Shown here in pieces: positions 1-7,916 of a DNA stretch of 36,441 nucleotides. This stretch comes from Thioalkalivibrio paradoxus (lineage in GTDB: Bacteria; Pseudomonadota; Gammaproteobacteria; Ectothiorhodospirales; Ectothiorhodospiraceae): contig JAABSC010000017.1 of NCBI GenBank assembly GCA_011390565.1, positions 1-36,441 of the forward strand, written 5' to 3'. A program made the position numbers and the translations under genes. The notes beneath the pieces are model-generated. The model saw only the letters and a program-made list of their open reading frames with translations, had not been told where the DNA came from and did not search any database. How positions within the stretch are numbered: the stretch's first letter is position 1; each line of letters starts with the position of its first letter.

Positions 1-1
1 A

Positions 2-289
2 CCCGATCCGCGCGATATCCGCAAGGCCTGCGGGCAGGCGCGGCAGGTCACCCTCGTAACCTATGGCCGCGCCGTGGACGTCTGGTGGCGCCAGCATGGC
101 CCGGCGCTGTCCGGTCAGCGCAATCTCACCGTGCTGCGTCTGCCTGCGGAAACCACCGAGGCGCTGGCCGCACTCGCCGCGCGCACCATGAGTCTTCAGT
201 GCCTGATTCAGGACGGCATCCTCTGGCTCACGTCGGGAGACGTCACGATCCAGGTCGAGCCCGAATGGCTGCTGCGCCAGGACTCCTGA
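2..289 (+). CDS. yaeQ: YaeQ family protein, C-terminal part (cut by window edge)
   Basis: An open frame enters from the left edge and ends with TGA at 287-289, giving about 95 residues. The segments IRKACGQARQV, VTYGRAVDVWW, NLTVLRLPAE and LQCLIQDGILWLTSG match, in order, the C-terminal half of E. coli YaeQ, which is about 180 residues long. YaeQ proteins have a PD-(D/E)XK-nuclease-like fold; in enterobacteria they have been linked to suppression of RfaH defects, and their biochemical role is unclear. The start lies outside the window, so the internal GTG at 74 is not the true start. The gene converges on the next one, leaving 43 bp between the stops. Confidence 0.9.
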   Translation, partial: PDPRDIRKACGQARQVTLVTYGRAVDVWWRQHGPALSGQRNLTVLRLPAETTEALAALAARTMSLQCLIQDGILWLTSGDVTIQVEPEWLLRQDS

Positions 290-332
290 CACCGCCTGGG
301 GATGAACGTGCCCCGGGACCCGCCTCGCGTCC

Positions 333-1709
333 TCAGTAGAGAGCCACCGCTTCGAAGCGCAGCCGAAGGGTCCCGGATTCGTCGAGCATTTCGAGGTGCC
401 GGCCGATGATCCGGTATTCGTGCACTTCCTCGAGCGCCTGCAGGAACCGGCTCGCCTGTTCCATTGCCGCGGGACAGGCCATCCGGGTGGTGGCGAGCAT
501 GGCGAACTCGATCGACGCGCCTTCCAGCTCATAGGCGCCGATAACTCGATTGCAGCCATCGGAACCCGCCAGCCGGTCCTCCTCGTGGAACACCAGATGC
601 GGTTCGCGCTGATCCGGTGCACGCCGCACGCCCTCGGAATCCAGAAGGCTCAAGCGCCAGTAGGTGTTCCTGAGGTCCGCGAGCTTCATCGGTGGGGGGC
701 AACTCAGCTCGGGCGAGACGCCGATGAATCGCTCCGGCACGAGCGTCGGCACGGGTCCCGGCCCCTCCATCGGCATGCGCTGCGCGATCCGGCCTTCGAG
801 ACTCGCCATGATCTCCTCACCGGGGCTCTCCCTGACCGCAAGGTAGGCCTCTTCGAGTGCCCGGTTGTCGGCCTCCGTGGCCACCGGCATCTCCAGCCCC
901 GTCAGGCATTCACGGAACCGCCCCGCATCGGCGAAATATCGGTACATGCCCCGCAGCAGCAACTGCGGCTCGAGCGGCTGCAACTCCGGCTGCCGTTCCA
1001 GGTTGTAGTTCAGTTCGGACTCGATGTGCCCGCCATCGCGGTCCAGCAGGCGCAGCGTATCCGGCGCCAGGATGGCAAAGCGCAGCGGCGCCTCCCGGCC
1101 ACCGTATAGCGTGAGCTGCTCGCGATCCGATGACAGCAGGTAACGCCCGATGTCGTCAAACGGGCCGCCGTCGCGATCCTGATAGGTCTGCCGCAGGAAG
1201 TATGCCCCGTCATCCAGCAGATTCAGGTGGTAATCGATACCCGGGCAGTCCGCGCAGGGCAGCGTTCCCTTGAAGGTCGCCGGGAGTTCCCCGAATGGGT
1301 GTGCAGGAACACTGCTGACCCGGCGCATCCGCAGGTTGGCCGTCGACGGGAAGCCCCGCGTGATGACCTGGTGGACCTGGTCGGTCACGAACAGCAGCCT
1401 TTCGCCGTCGTACAGACGGGCCGCCACACTGTAGGTGTGTCGCGGATCGATCTCTGCCGGGTCGTACTCGATCCGAAATGCGTATGGCGGTTGCCCGACG
1501 TTCTCCGCGACCATCTCGCCCAGGCGCTCGGCGGCCATCCCGGGGCGGCTGATATCCTGAAGAACCACCTCCAACCGGGCATTCGGCGGCGCCGCGATCC
1601 GTTCGAAATAGAGCGCTTCCCCGGTGACCTCGGCCATCTCGGGCTCACTCGCCGTCGTTGCGCCGCTCGACAACACCAGCAGCACCAATGCACTCAGTAG
1701 AATTCTCAT
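333..1709 (-). CDS. Exported three-domain envelope protein: YbaY-like, NlpE N-terminal-like, META
   Basis: This 458-residue protein has a signal peptide (about residues 1-20, ending ATTA-SEPE) with no lipobox cysteine. Residues about 25-120 resemble the YbaY/type III secretion lipoprotein-chaperone domain (GEALYFERIAAPPNARLEVVL, then NVGQPPYAFRIEYDP). Residues about 140-245 resemble the NlpE N-terminal domain, with its CxxC signature in LPCADCPGIDY (C152, C155). Residues about 343-452 are a META/HslJ-like domain (NTYWRL, then AGSDGCNRVIGAYE and ATTRMACP). In other bacteria these folds occur in separate envelope-stress and heat-shock proteins. It is the last gene of the operon, starting 23 bp after the channel stop, with AGAGGTGAG upstream of the ATG. 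A role in monitoring the envelope alongside the osmotic genes is inference. Confidence 0.85.
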   Translation of the reverse strand: MRILLSALVLLVLSSGATTASEPEMAEVTGEALYFERIAAPPNARLEVVLQDISRPGMAAERLGEMVAENVGQPPYAFRIEYDPAEIDPRHTYSVAARLYDGERLLFVTDQVHQVITRGFPSTANLRMRRVSSVPAHPFGELPATFKGTLPCADCPGIDYHLNLLDDGAYFLRQTYQDRDGGPFDDIGRYLLSSDREQLTLYGGREAPLRFAILAPDTLRLLDRDGGHIESELNYNLERQPELQPLEPQLLLRGMYRYFADAGRFRECLTGLEMPVATEADNRALEEAYLAVRESPGEEIMASLEGRIAQRMPMEGPGPVPTLVPERFIGVSPELSCPPPMKLADLRNTYWRLSLLDSEGVRRAPDQREPHLVFHEEDRLAGSDGCNRVIGAYELEGASIEFAMLATTRMACPAAMEQASRFLQALEEVHEYRIIGRHLEMLDESGTLRLRFEAVALY

Positions 1710-1732
1710 GTCCGTTACTCACCTCTGACCGG

Positions 1733-4225
1733 TCAGGTCTTTGCATCGGCCCGCGGGCCGGAATCCACCGAGCCTTGCGGAGGATAATCGAGCGTGTCTC
1801 TGAGTTCGCCGCGCTTCTTCAGGTCGAATTCAGGAAACGGCAGTTCGTTGCCCTTGCGCAGCTCGCGCATGATCGCCTCGGTGCGCTCCGTGCGCTCCGG
1901 GTCGATACCGGTGTCCTGCGCCAGATAGTTCACGGTCGACGGGAACGCGAAACCGGTGCCCGACGCGTCGACGAGATCGATCAGGCGCAGGAAGATGTCC
2001 TCCTGCACCCCAAGGAACTCGTTGAAGTCGCTGGTGTTCACGTAGGCGAAGATCTCGATGTCCACCGAGTGGGCGCCAAAGCCCGCGAAGCGCGCCCGCG
2101 CCGGTTCCGGTGTCACCATCGGATGCTGCAGCAGAAGCTTGCGGATCTCCGCCAGCACCCAGCGCAACTGGTCCGGCGTGGTCTCGTAGCGCAGGCCGAT
2201 CGTCGTGTGCAGCAGCACCCGGTCGCGTCGGGCAAAGTTTTCGATGTACAGGTTCACGAACTCGGCATTCGGGATCGTCACGATCGTGCGGTCCAGTGAG
2301 CGCACCTTCACCGAACGCAGCCCGATCGACTCGATCACACCCAGGTGATCACCGAGGCGGCAGAAGTCCCCGACCTCGATCGGCTTGTCCGCGAACAGGG
2401 TGATCCCGCCGATGAAGTTCTCCAGCGTGCTGCGCGCCGCCAGCGCCACGGCCAGACCGCCGATACCGAGGCCCGCAAGCACGCCCTGGTAAGGCAGCGA
2501 CAGGATCTCGGCAAGGAAAAGCACGGCACCAATGATGACCGCGAGCTTGGTCAGCGAGGTCGCCAGCGAGCGCAGCACCTCATCCCGGTACCGATAACGC
2601 GTGGAATGCGCCTCGAGTGTGCGGCTGATCTTGTCGACCAGGTGGTAGGCGAGCCAGCCGCCGGCGATGGACAGCGCCACGCCGATCACGATCCGTACCG
2701 GCATGTCGACCGTTTGTGGAAGCCCCAGCACACGGAGCGCCAACAGCCCCAGCCCGGCAATCAGGATCAGCCGCAAAGGCCACAGGAAACGGATCTCCGG
2801 CGGCAGCACGTGATCTCCATCGGCGGTCTTCAATCGGAAGATCTTCGCGACAGCCCAGGTCAGCAACCAACTCAGCGGGATGCTCACAACCAGCCAGAGG
2901 GCCAGGGCAAACCATTGCCACAGTTCCATCCCGCCACCGGTCTCGTGCAGCAGTTCGCGGTGGATCGAACGAACATGGTTGCGGATCGTGAAAAACGGCG
3001 TGGACTCGCCGCGCTGTGTGCCCTCCGCGAGTGGCATGTCCTCCAACGCCATGAACAGCGTTCGCGCGCTGGCCAGGGTCTCCGCACTGAACTGCCAGAT
3101 CGTCGAGCCATCGTCCTGCTCGATCGGGTGAATCTCGACCGAACCGACCGGATGCACGAAGTGAACGTAGGGACCGCGCCGGCCCGAATCATCCGGAATC
3201 TCCTGGCGTAGCGGCAGACCGATGCGGTAGAGCACCTCGATGAGATACTCGCCGAGGAGCGCACCCTCGTCCTCGCGCACCGCCGCGGCAATCTGCGACA
3301 GATCCATGGTCTTCAGGAAGAGTTCACTGTTGCCGGCCCGCGCGTGATCCCACTGCTCGACGAACGTCCGCATGGTGTCGCGGGGCGACCGCAGTTCGTG
3401 ATGCTGCCGCGAATGCGGCACCTCACCGTCGTGAGCCTCGAGCAGCACATCCAGCGTCTCCCGCATCTCCTCCACCGGGGGGACCACCAGGAGCCACGTG
3501 TCGGTCGCTTCCGAGTCGTCGGCACGACGGAAATTCAGAGTAAATCCTTGCCCGGTACCCGCTTGAAACAGCTCGACCGAATGCTCTGCGAGCCCCTCGA
3601 GACTGGAGCGCCGCAACGACCAGACGCGGAAAGTCAGACGGTCGAGGATCTGGAACAGCATGCGTGCGTTCGCCAAACGCGCGTAGGCGCTCGCGGGCTC
3701 CTCCAGCGCACTGAAATCGAGCAGGTCCATTGCGGCCCCGAGACGGTCGGTACGACCCTCGCCCGCCTCGTTGCCCGCCCGGAGAAACGTGTACAGCGCC
3801 CGTTCCGGACTCGAGCCATCCGGCGACTCCGTCAGGATCGTCGCGAGGTACCCCGCGGCCCGGCTGCCCGTCCACCACTCGCCGGTTCCGAATCGGCCCA
3901 TGAAACTCTGGCGATCGGTCGAAATCGCGAAGACGAAGGTCCCGGATCCGTCGGCATCCTTCCAGGTTCCCGAAAAGACGTTTCCGACCACGCGTCCCTG
4001 GACGATGCCATCGAACGCAGGGTAGGTCCCCACAACCCGATCCCCGGCCTGTTGCAGGATCATCAAGGCGCCACTGTCCCGCCAGCGCGTGTCCCAGACG
4101 CCGGACCAGTCCGGCTCGTCCGCCGTTGCCAGTGGCGGCAGGAATGCGCAAAGTACAAGCAGGAAGAGCAGACACCCGAGGCGGAAGGGCATCCCGCGAA
4201 GCGGTCGCGACATGACGGGCCTCAT
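1733..4225 (-). CDS. Large MscS-family mechanosensitive channel with periplasmic N-terminal domains
   Basis: This 830-residue inner-membrane protein has a signal peptide (about 12-35). A small beta-rich, lipocalin-like domain follows (about 38-125: WSGVWDTRWRDSGALMILQQ, then GNVFSGTWKDADGSGTFVF), then a long soluble region to about 430. Transmembrane helices lie at about 436-462, 478-502, 508-532 and 556-575. The MscS pore helix and beta domain follow (GLGIGGLAVALAARSTLENF, about 585-604, then KPIEVGDFCRL). It should gate in response to membrane tension and release solutes on osmotic downshift. The start ATG overlaps the upstream stop (ATGA, 4222-4225), indicating translational coupling; an in-frame ATG 12 bp further in is also possible. 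The N-terminal beta domain could sense a ligand or cell-wall state, which is inference. Confidence 0.92.
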   Translation of the reverse strand: MRPVMSRPLRGMPFRLGCLLFLLVLCAFLPPLATADEPDWSGVWDTRWRDSGALMILQQAGDRVVGTYPAFDGIVQGRVVGNVFSGTWKDADGSGTFVFAISTDRQSFMGRFGTGEWWTGSRAAGYLATILTESPDGSSPERALYTFLRAGNEAGEGRTDRLGAAMDLLDFSALEEPASAYARLANARMLFQILDRLTFRVWSLRRSSLEGLAEHSVELFQAGTGQGFTLNFRRADDSEATDTWLLVVPPVEEMRETLDVLLEAHDGEVPHSRQHHELRSPRDTMRTFVEQWDHARAGNSELFLKTMDLSQIAAAVREDEGALLGEYLIEVLYRIGLPLRQEIPDDSGRRGPYVHFVHPVGSVEIHPIEQDDGSTIWQFSAETLASARTLFMALEDMPLAEGTQRGESTPFFTIRNHVRSIHRELLHETGGGMELWQWFALALWLVVSIPLSWLLTWAVAKIFRLKTADGDHVLPPEIRFLWPLRLILIAGLGLLALRVLGLPQTVDMPVRIVIGVALSIAGGWLAYHLVDKISRTLEAHSTRYRYRDEVLRSLATSLTKLAVIIGAVLFLAEILSLPYQGVLAGLGIGGLAVALAARSTLENFIGGITLFADKPIEVGDFCRLGDHLGVIESIGLRSVKVRSLDRTIVTIPNAEFVNLYIENFARRDRVLLHTTIGLRYETTPDQLRWVLAEIRKLLLQHPMVTPEPARARFAGFGAHSVDIEIFAYVNTSDFNEFLGVQEDIFLRLIDLVDASGTGFAFPSTVNYLAQDTGIDPERTERTEAIMRELRKGNELPFPEFDLKKRGELRDTLDYPPQGSVDSGPRADAKT

Positions 4226-6141
4226 GCGGTAGAGCGTGCTGGCCGCAGCAGCAGCCAGACGATCCAGATGAGCAGCGCCAACGCCAGCACCGACAGGGCC
4301 GATGCAGCCGGCGATGGATTCAGGGGCTCAGGGGGTTGTGGCAGTCGCGGAGCCAAAGCGCGTGCCTGCGGCAGGACCGGATAGATGTCCTCGGTTTTTC
4401 CGGTGGCGGCATTGACGCGCTCGACCGCCTGATCGGTCAATGGGAGGGCGCGAGGAACGAAACTTGCGCCCGGGCCCTGGGTGGAGAGCCGCACACCGTC
4501 TGCCAGGGCGGGGCCCGCCAGCACGAGTTGGGTGGACAGGGTCTCGACCGGCTGCCTGAATCCGGGCATCCGTGCACTGTCGCCCTGCCCGACCGGAAGA
4601 AACCGCTCGTAGTCGGATGGGGCAAGCCGCGCCGGCTGCAGATAGGGAAAGACGATGTGGTTGTTGCGCTGGACCCAGTTTTCCAGCTCGACCAGCGGCA
4701 GGCCTCGCTGCAGCAGCGTAAGAGCCGTCGAATTGCCGACGGGCTGCATCAGGATCGCGATGTCCGCCTCGCTGTCGAGCAGGGCGTCGGCCAGTGCGAC
4801 GGGCGTATCGCCTTCGACAGGTAAAAGAATGGCATCCAGTTGCAAACCGTCGATCATCGTTTGTGCCACTCGAAAGCCGCTCGAACCCTCGGGGCCGGTC
4901 GCGATGACGGAGGCGTCCTCGAAGCGGTTGACACCCGGTTTCAGTGCAAAGGCCTGCAGAAAGCTGGTCCCGACGAGCGCCACGGCCTCCACGCCGGGGC
5001 GCAGTGGCGGCTGACCGGTGGCCGGGTCGGCCGAGCCGGGAGCAAAGAATGCCGGTGCACTCACCAATGCCAGCCGCGCGCTCGCATCGTCGATCGCGCC
5101 CAGTGGATCGCTGGAGCGGACCAGGTTCACCGTACTCGTCGGAAACGACCTGCGCAGCTGGCGCAGTATCGTTCCCGCTTCCCCGTCCGCATTGGCCGAA
5201 AGGGAAACCGCCAGGTTCAGAGCCTGCCGATCCCGTTCGCCAATCTCGCCGTCGATCAGACCGAGACGAATCAATTCGGCCCGCACCACTTCCCGGGGAT
5301 CCTCGCCACGCACCGTCACCCTTCGGCTGAGGCCCCGCATCTGCGTGTCGCCGATCGCACCGGCCAGTCGTGCGAAAACGTTCTCCAGCTCCGGAAAGCG
5401 TTGCAGGGCCGCCTCCCGGTAGACCAGGGCGCCATCGTGACGCGAAAAGAACTCGAGGTCGTCCTCGAGCACGCGGAGGTCGAAGATCTCGATCTGGGGG
5501 TCGGCCGAGTGCACCAATGCGACATCGATAGTACCGTCCACCAGGTGACCGTAGAGTTCGCTTCTGTCTCGCGGCTCGACCTCGACGATCCCCTGGAACT
5601 GCATGCCGTAGCGCCGGCCGAGCGGCGCAAGGCCGTCAATGGGGCGTCCCCGGAACTCGCTGTCGACCCCGAGCGCAAGCCGATCCGCGTGGCCTGCAAG
5701 GTCCGAGTAGCTGCGGATGCCGAGCAAGCGAGCGCGGTCACGCAGCATTGCGAGGCCAGGCCTGTTCTCGAAGCCCAACGGTTCGCTCCAACCCAGACCC
5801 AGCGAAGCGTAGCGCTCACGCAGAAGGGCTATCGACGCATCCCGATCGACGTCGGGAGCTTGCGCCAGCCCCAGCAACGCAAGACCCGTCCCCGTGTATT
5901 CGGGATAGAGGTCGATCTCCCCGCGTTTCAGGGCCTCGAGCGTGAGCCGGCTGCCGCCCAGGCCGATGCGCCGCTGCACGGGAATACCGGCAGCCTCGGC
6001 GAGTTCGGCCACCAGCTCGGCGACGATCTGGTTTTCCGGCGATTGTTTTCCGCCGACCTGCAATGGCTGCCGGTCGCCGCTACACCCGGCAAGGATGGAC
6101 ACCAGCGCCAAGGCCGAGAGAATGCTGCGGATACGGGTCAC
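4222..6141 (-). CDS. Two-domain solute-binding lipoprotein (OpuAC/ProX-like plus TAXI-like) with C-terminal membrane anchor
   Basis: This 639-residue protein begins with a lipoprotein signal (LVSILAGC, lipid-accepting Cys20). Residues about 27-290 resemble osmoprotectant ABC-transporter binding proteins (OpuBC/YehZ/ProX): VGGKQSPENQIVAELVAELAE, LKRGEIDLYPEYTGTG, and a late HSADPQIEIFDLRVLEDD. Residues about 305-560 form a second periplasmic binding domain reminiscent of TAXI-family TRAP binding proteins (VALVGTSFLQAFALKPGVNRF, DALLDSEADIAILMQPVGN). A proline-rich stretch (PQPPEPLNPSP) leads to a final helix (about 608-630, LSVLALALLIWIVWLLLRP) and a short RPARS tail. The GTG start has AGGAG 6 nt upstream, embedded in the BCCT stop (TGAGGAG). 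No ABC ATPase, ABC permease or TRAP membrane subunit lies nearby, so a sensor or a partner of the BCCT carrier is plausible. The domain calls are by eye. Confidence 0.8.
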   Translation of the reverse strand: MTRIRSILSALALVSILAGCSGDRQPLQVGGKQSPENQIVAELVAELAEAAGIPVQRRIGLGGSRLTLEALKRGEIDLYPEYTGTGLALLGLAQAPDVDRDASIALLRERYASLGLGWSEPLGFENRPGLAMLRDRARLLGIRSYSDLAGHADRLALGVDSEFRGRPIDGLAPLGRRYGMQFQGIVEVEPRDRSELYGHLVDGTIDVALVHSADPQIEIFDLRVLEDDLEFFSRHDGALVYREAALQRFPELENVFARLAGAIGDTQMRGLSRRVTVRGEDPREVVRAELIRLGLIDGEIGERDRQALNLAVSLSANADGEAGTILRQLRRSFPTSTVNLVRSSDPLGAIDDASARLALVSAPAFFAPGSADPATGQPPLRPGVEAVALVGTSFLQAFALKPGVNRFEDASVIATGPEGSSGFRVAQTMIDGLQLDAILLPVEGDTPVALADALLDSEADIAILMQPVGNSTALTLLQRGLPLVELENWVQRNNHIVFPYLQPARLAPSDYERFLPVGQGDSARMPGFRQPVETLSTQLVLAGPALADGVRLSTQGPGASFVPRALPLTDQAVERVNAATGKTEDIYPVLPQARALAPRLPQPPEPLNPSPAASALSVLALALLIWIVWLLLRPARSTA

Positions 6142-6151
6142 AAGCGGCTCC

Positions 6152-7702
6152 TCATTCGTTGATCGCCCGCGGCGTCAAGCGCGGGGCCTGCACACCGGCG
6201 CCCCCACGCTCACTCCGGATCGCCCTCAGGAAACCGACCACCTGCAGCAGCAGCACCACGGAAAATGGAATTGCGCCGGTGACCGCCATCGCCTTGGCGA
6301 CCTCGACCGAGCCGCTGAACAGAATTGCGACCGTGAGCACGGCCACCAGCGTGCCCCACACCAGCTTGTAGGGCAGCGGCGGGTTCAGCTTGCCGTCGCT
6401 GGTCATCATCGACAGCACGAAGCTTCCCGAATCCGCCGAGGTCACCAGGAAGATGAAGATCAGGAACAGGGCGACGAAGCCCAGCAGCTGCCCGAGCGGA
6501 AAGAAGTCGAGAAAGACGAAGAACGCCCGACTGACGTCCTGGGACACCAGTTCGGCGATTCCCCCGCCTCCGAAGAGTTCGATGAACACACCCGCGCCGC
6601 CCAGCACCGCGAACCAGAACAGCGAGAACACGGTGGGTACGATGATGACGCCGGCGCAGAACTCGCGAATGGTCCGCCCGCGGCTGATGCGGGCGATGAA
6701 AATGCCGACGAACGGTCCCCAGGCCAGCCACCAGATCATGTAGGTCAGCGTCCAGCTCGCGGTCCAACCCTGCAGGCCCTCGAATGGCAGCAGGTGAAAC
6801 GCGAGGCCCGGCAGCTGCGTGACATAGCTGCCGAACGAATCGACCACGGTTTCGAAGATGAAGGCCGTTGGCCCGAAGACCGCGATGTAGATCACCATCA
6901 GCACGGCCACCGCCATATTGATGTTGGACAGGAGCTTGATGCCGCGATCGACGCCAACCGCGGTCGAGGTCATGTACGTTGCGTACATGACCGCGATGAT
7001 CGCCAGCGACATGCCAAGGCTCAGAGGCGTGCCCACCAGTTCACCCAGGCCGGCGCGGATCTGCAGGGTTCCCATGGTCAGCGAACCGGCGAGCCCGAAG
7101 ACTACGGCGACCACACCCAGAATGTTCGCGACCTGGCCAGCCCGCTGGCCGGTGACGCCTGGAAAAAGCGATTCGATCGGGGTCGAAATCAGCGGCTTTT
7201 TCTTCTTGCGGAAGGTGAAATAGGCGATCACCATCGCGCAGATGCCATAGATCGACCACGCGTGCAGACCCCAGTGCAGGTTCGTCAGGGTGAACGCGAC
7301 CCGGGCGGCCTCGGCGGTCTCACCCGGCATCCCCGGTGGTTCACGGAAGTGATACAGCGGTTCCGCGACGCCCCAGAAGATCAGGCCGGCACCCATCCCC
7401 CCGGCGAAAAGCATCGCGATCCAGGAAACGGTCGAGAACTCGGGCTCCTCGTCGTCGTCACCCAGCTTCACCCGGCCGTAGGGTCCGAAGGCCAGGAATC
7501 CCGCGAGAATCAGGAAGCCGGTGCTGACCAGCAGCCAGTACCACCCGATGCTCGTGAGCATGAAGGTGGTGAAACCCAGCGAGGTACCGCTCATGCCCTC
7601 GGGGTCGATCAGTCCCCAGGCACCGAAGACGGCAACCAGAAACAGCGATACCACGAAGACGCGGTTCAGGGTGAAGCGGGGGCGTTCGATGGTGCTGGAC
7701 AC
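6152..7702 (-). CDS. BCCT-family betaine/carnitine/choline-type transporter
   Basis: This 516-residue, roughly 12-helix secondary transporter imports quaternary-ammonium osmolytes in its family. Visible signatures are GGMGAGLIFWGVAEPLYHF (101-119, the substrate/sodium loop equivalent to the BetP GMGIG segment) and the aromatic box in WTLTYMIWWLAWGPFVG (W324, W325, W328), followed by IARISRGRTIREF. These match the BetP tryptophan box that binds trimethylammonium groups. The GTG start at 7702 has GAGGGA 6 nt upstream. It is the first gene of the four-gene operon, with 10 bp to the next gene. It lacks the long charged C-terminal osmosensor tail of BetP, ending soon after the last helix (ERGGAGVQAPRL). 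Betaine is the likely substrate class; the exact substrate is not readable. Confidence 0.93.
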   Translation of the reverse strand: MSSTIERPRFTLNRVFVVSLFLVAVFGAWGLIDPEGMSGTSLGFTTFMLTSIGWYWLLVSTGFLILAGFLAFGPYGRVKLGDDDEEPEFSTVSWIAMLFAGGMGAGLIFWGVAEPLYHFREPPGMPGETAEAARVAFTLTNLHWGLHAWSIYGICAMVIAYFTFRKKKKPLISTPIESLFPGVTGQRAGQVANILGVVAVVFGLAGSLTMGTLQIRAGLGELVGTPLSLGMSLAIIAVMYATYMTSTAVGVDRGIKLLSNINMAVAVLMVIYIAVFGPTAFIFETVVDSFGSYVTQLPGLAFHLLPFEGLQGWTASWTLTYMIWWLAWGPFVGIFIARISRGRTIREFCAGVIIVPTVFSLFWFAVLGGAGVFIELFGGGGIAELVSQDVSRAFFVFLDFFPLGQLLGFVALFLIFIFLVTSADSGSFVLSMMTSDGKLNPPLPYKLVWGTLVAVLTVAILFSGSVEVAKAMAVTGAIPFSVVLLLQVVGFLRAIRSERGGAGVQAPRLTPRAINE

Positions 7703-7782
7703 TAGCGTTCCCTCATTTCGTTAGCTGAAAACAGCGCTGCCGGGGTGTGCCGATCGTTGCCATGACGCACGGATCCGCGGGT

Positions 7783-7905
7783 CCCCGGGCTCGCTCCCGC
7801 TCGTCTCAATTACGAACACCTCGAAGCGCAGCCGCAAATTCCCGGACCCGTCCGGCATCTCCAGATACCGGCCACCCCGGGCTCGCTCACCGTCGTCTCA
7901 CAGCC
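7783..7905 (-). pseudogene. Scrambled relic of a YbaY/NlpE/META-type gene
   Basis: Read on the minus strand, 7811-7873 encodes GRYLEMPDGSGNLRLRFEV, closely matching the end of the META domain of the protein at 333-1709 (GRHLEMLDESGTLRLRFEA). At DNA level the two stretches agree at roughly 70% or better over about 55 bp. Immediately before it, 7875-7900 resembles the signal-peptide junction of that gene (TTVSEPGVAG against TTASEPEMAE). The 26-nt block recurs at 7783-7808 with 3 mismatches. The order is therefore 5' fragment, 3' fragment, 5' fragment again: an internally deleted, partly duplicated copy missing about 1.2 kb. No other gene occupies 7703-7916, which must also hold the operon promoter. 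Confidence 0.6.
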
Positions 7906-7916
7906 CTGCGATCCCC

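Noticed and set aside
1725..1736. 12-nt palindrome CTGACCGGTCAG at the channel stop
   Set aside because: Short, with one arm partly set by the channel stop codon; expected by chance in a window this size.
4840..6162. 440-codon plus-strand frame opposite the solute-binding lipoprotein
   Set aside because: The minus-strand gene has a lipobox, ribosome site and recognisable folds; the plus frame is a high-GC shadow.
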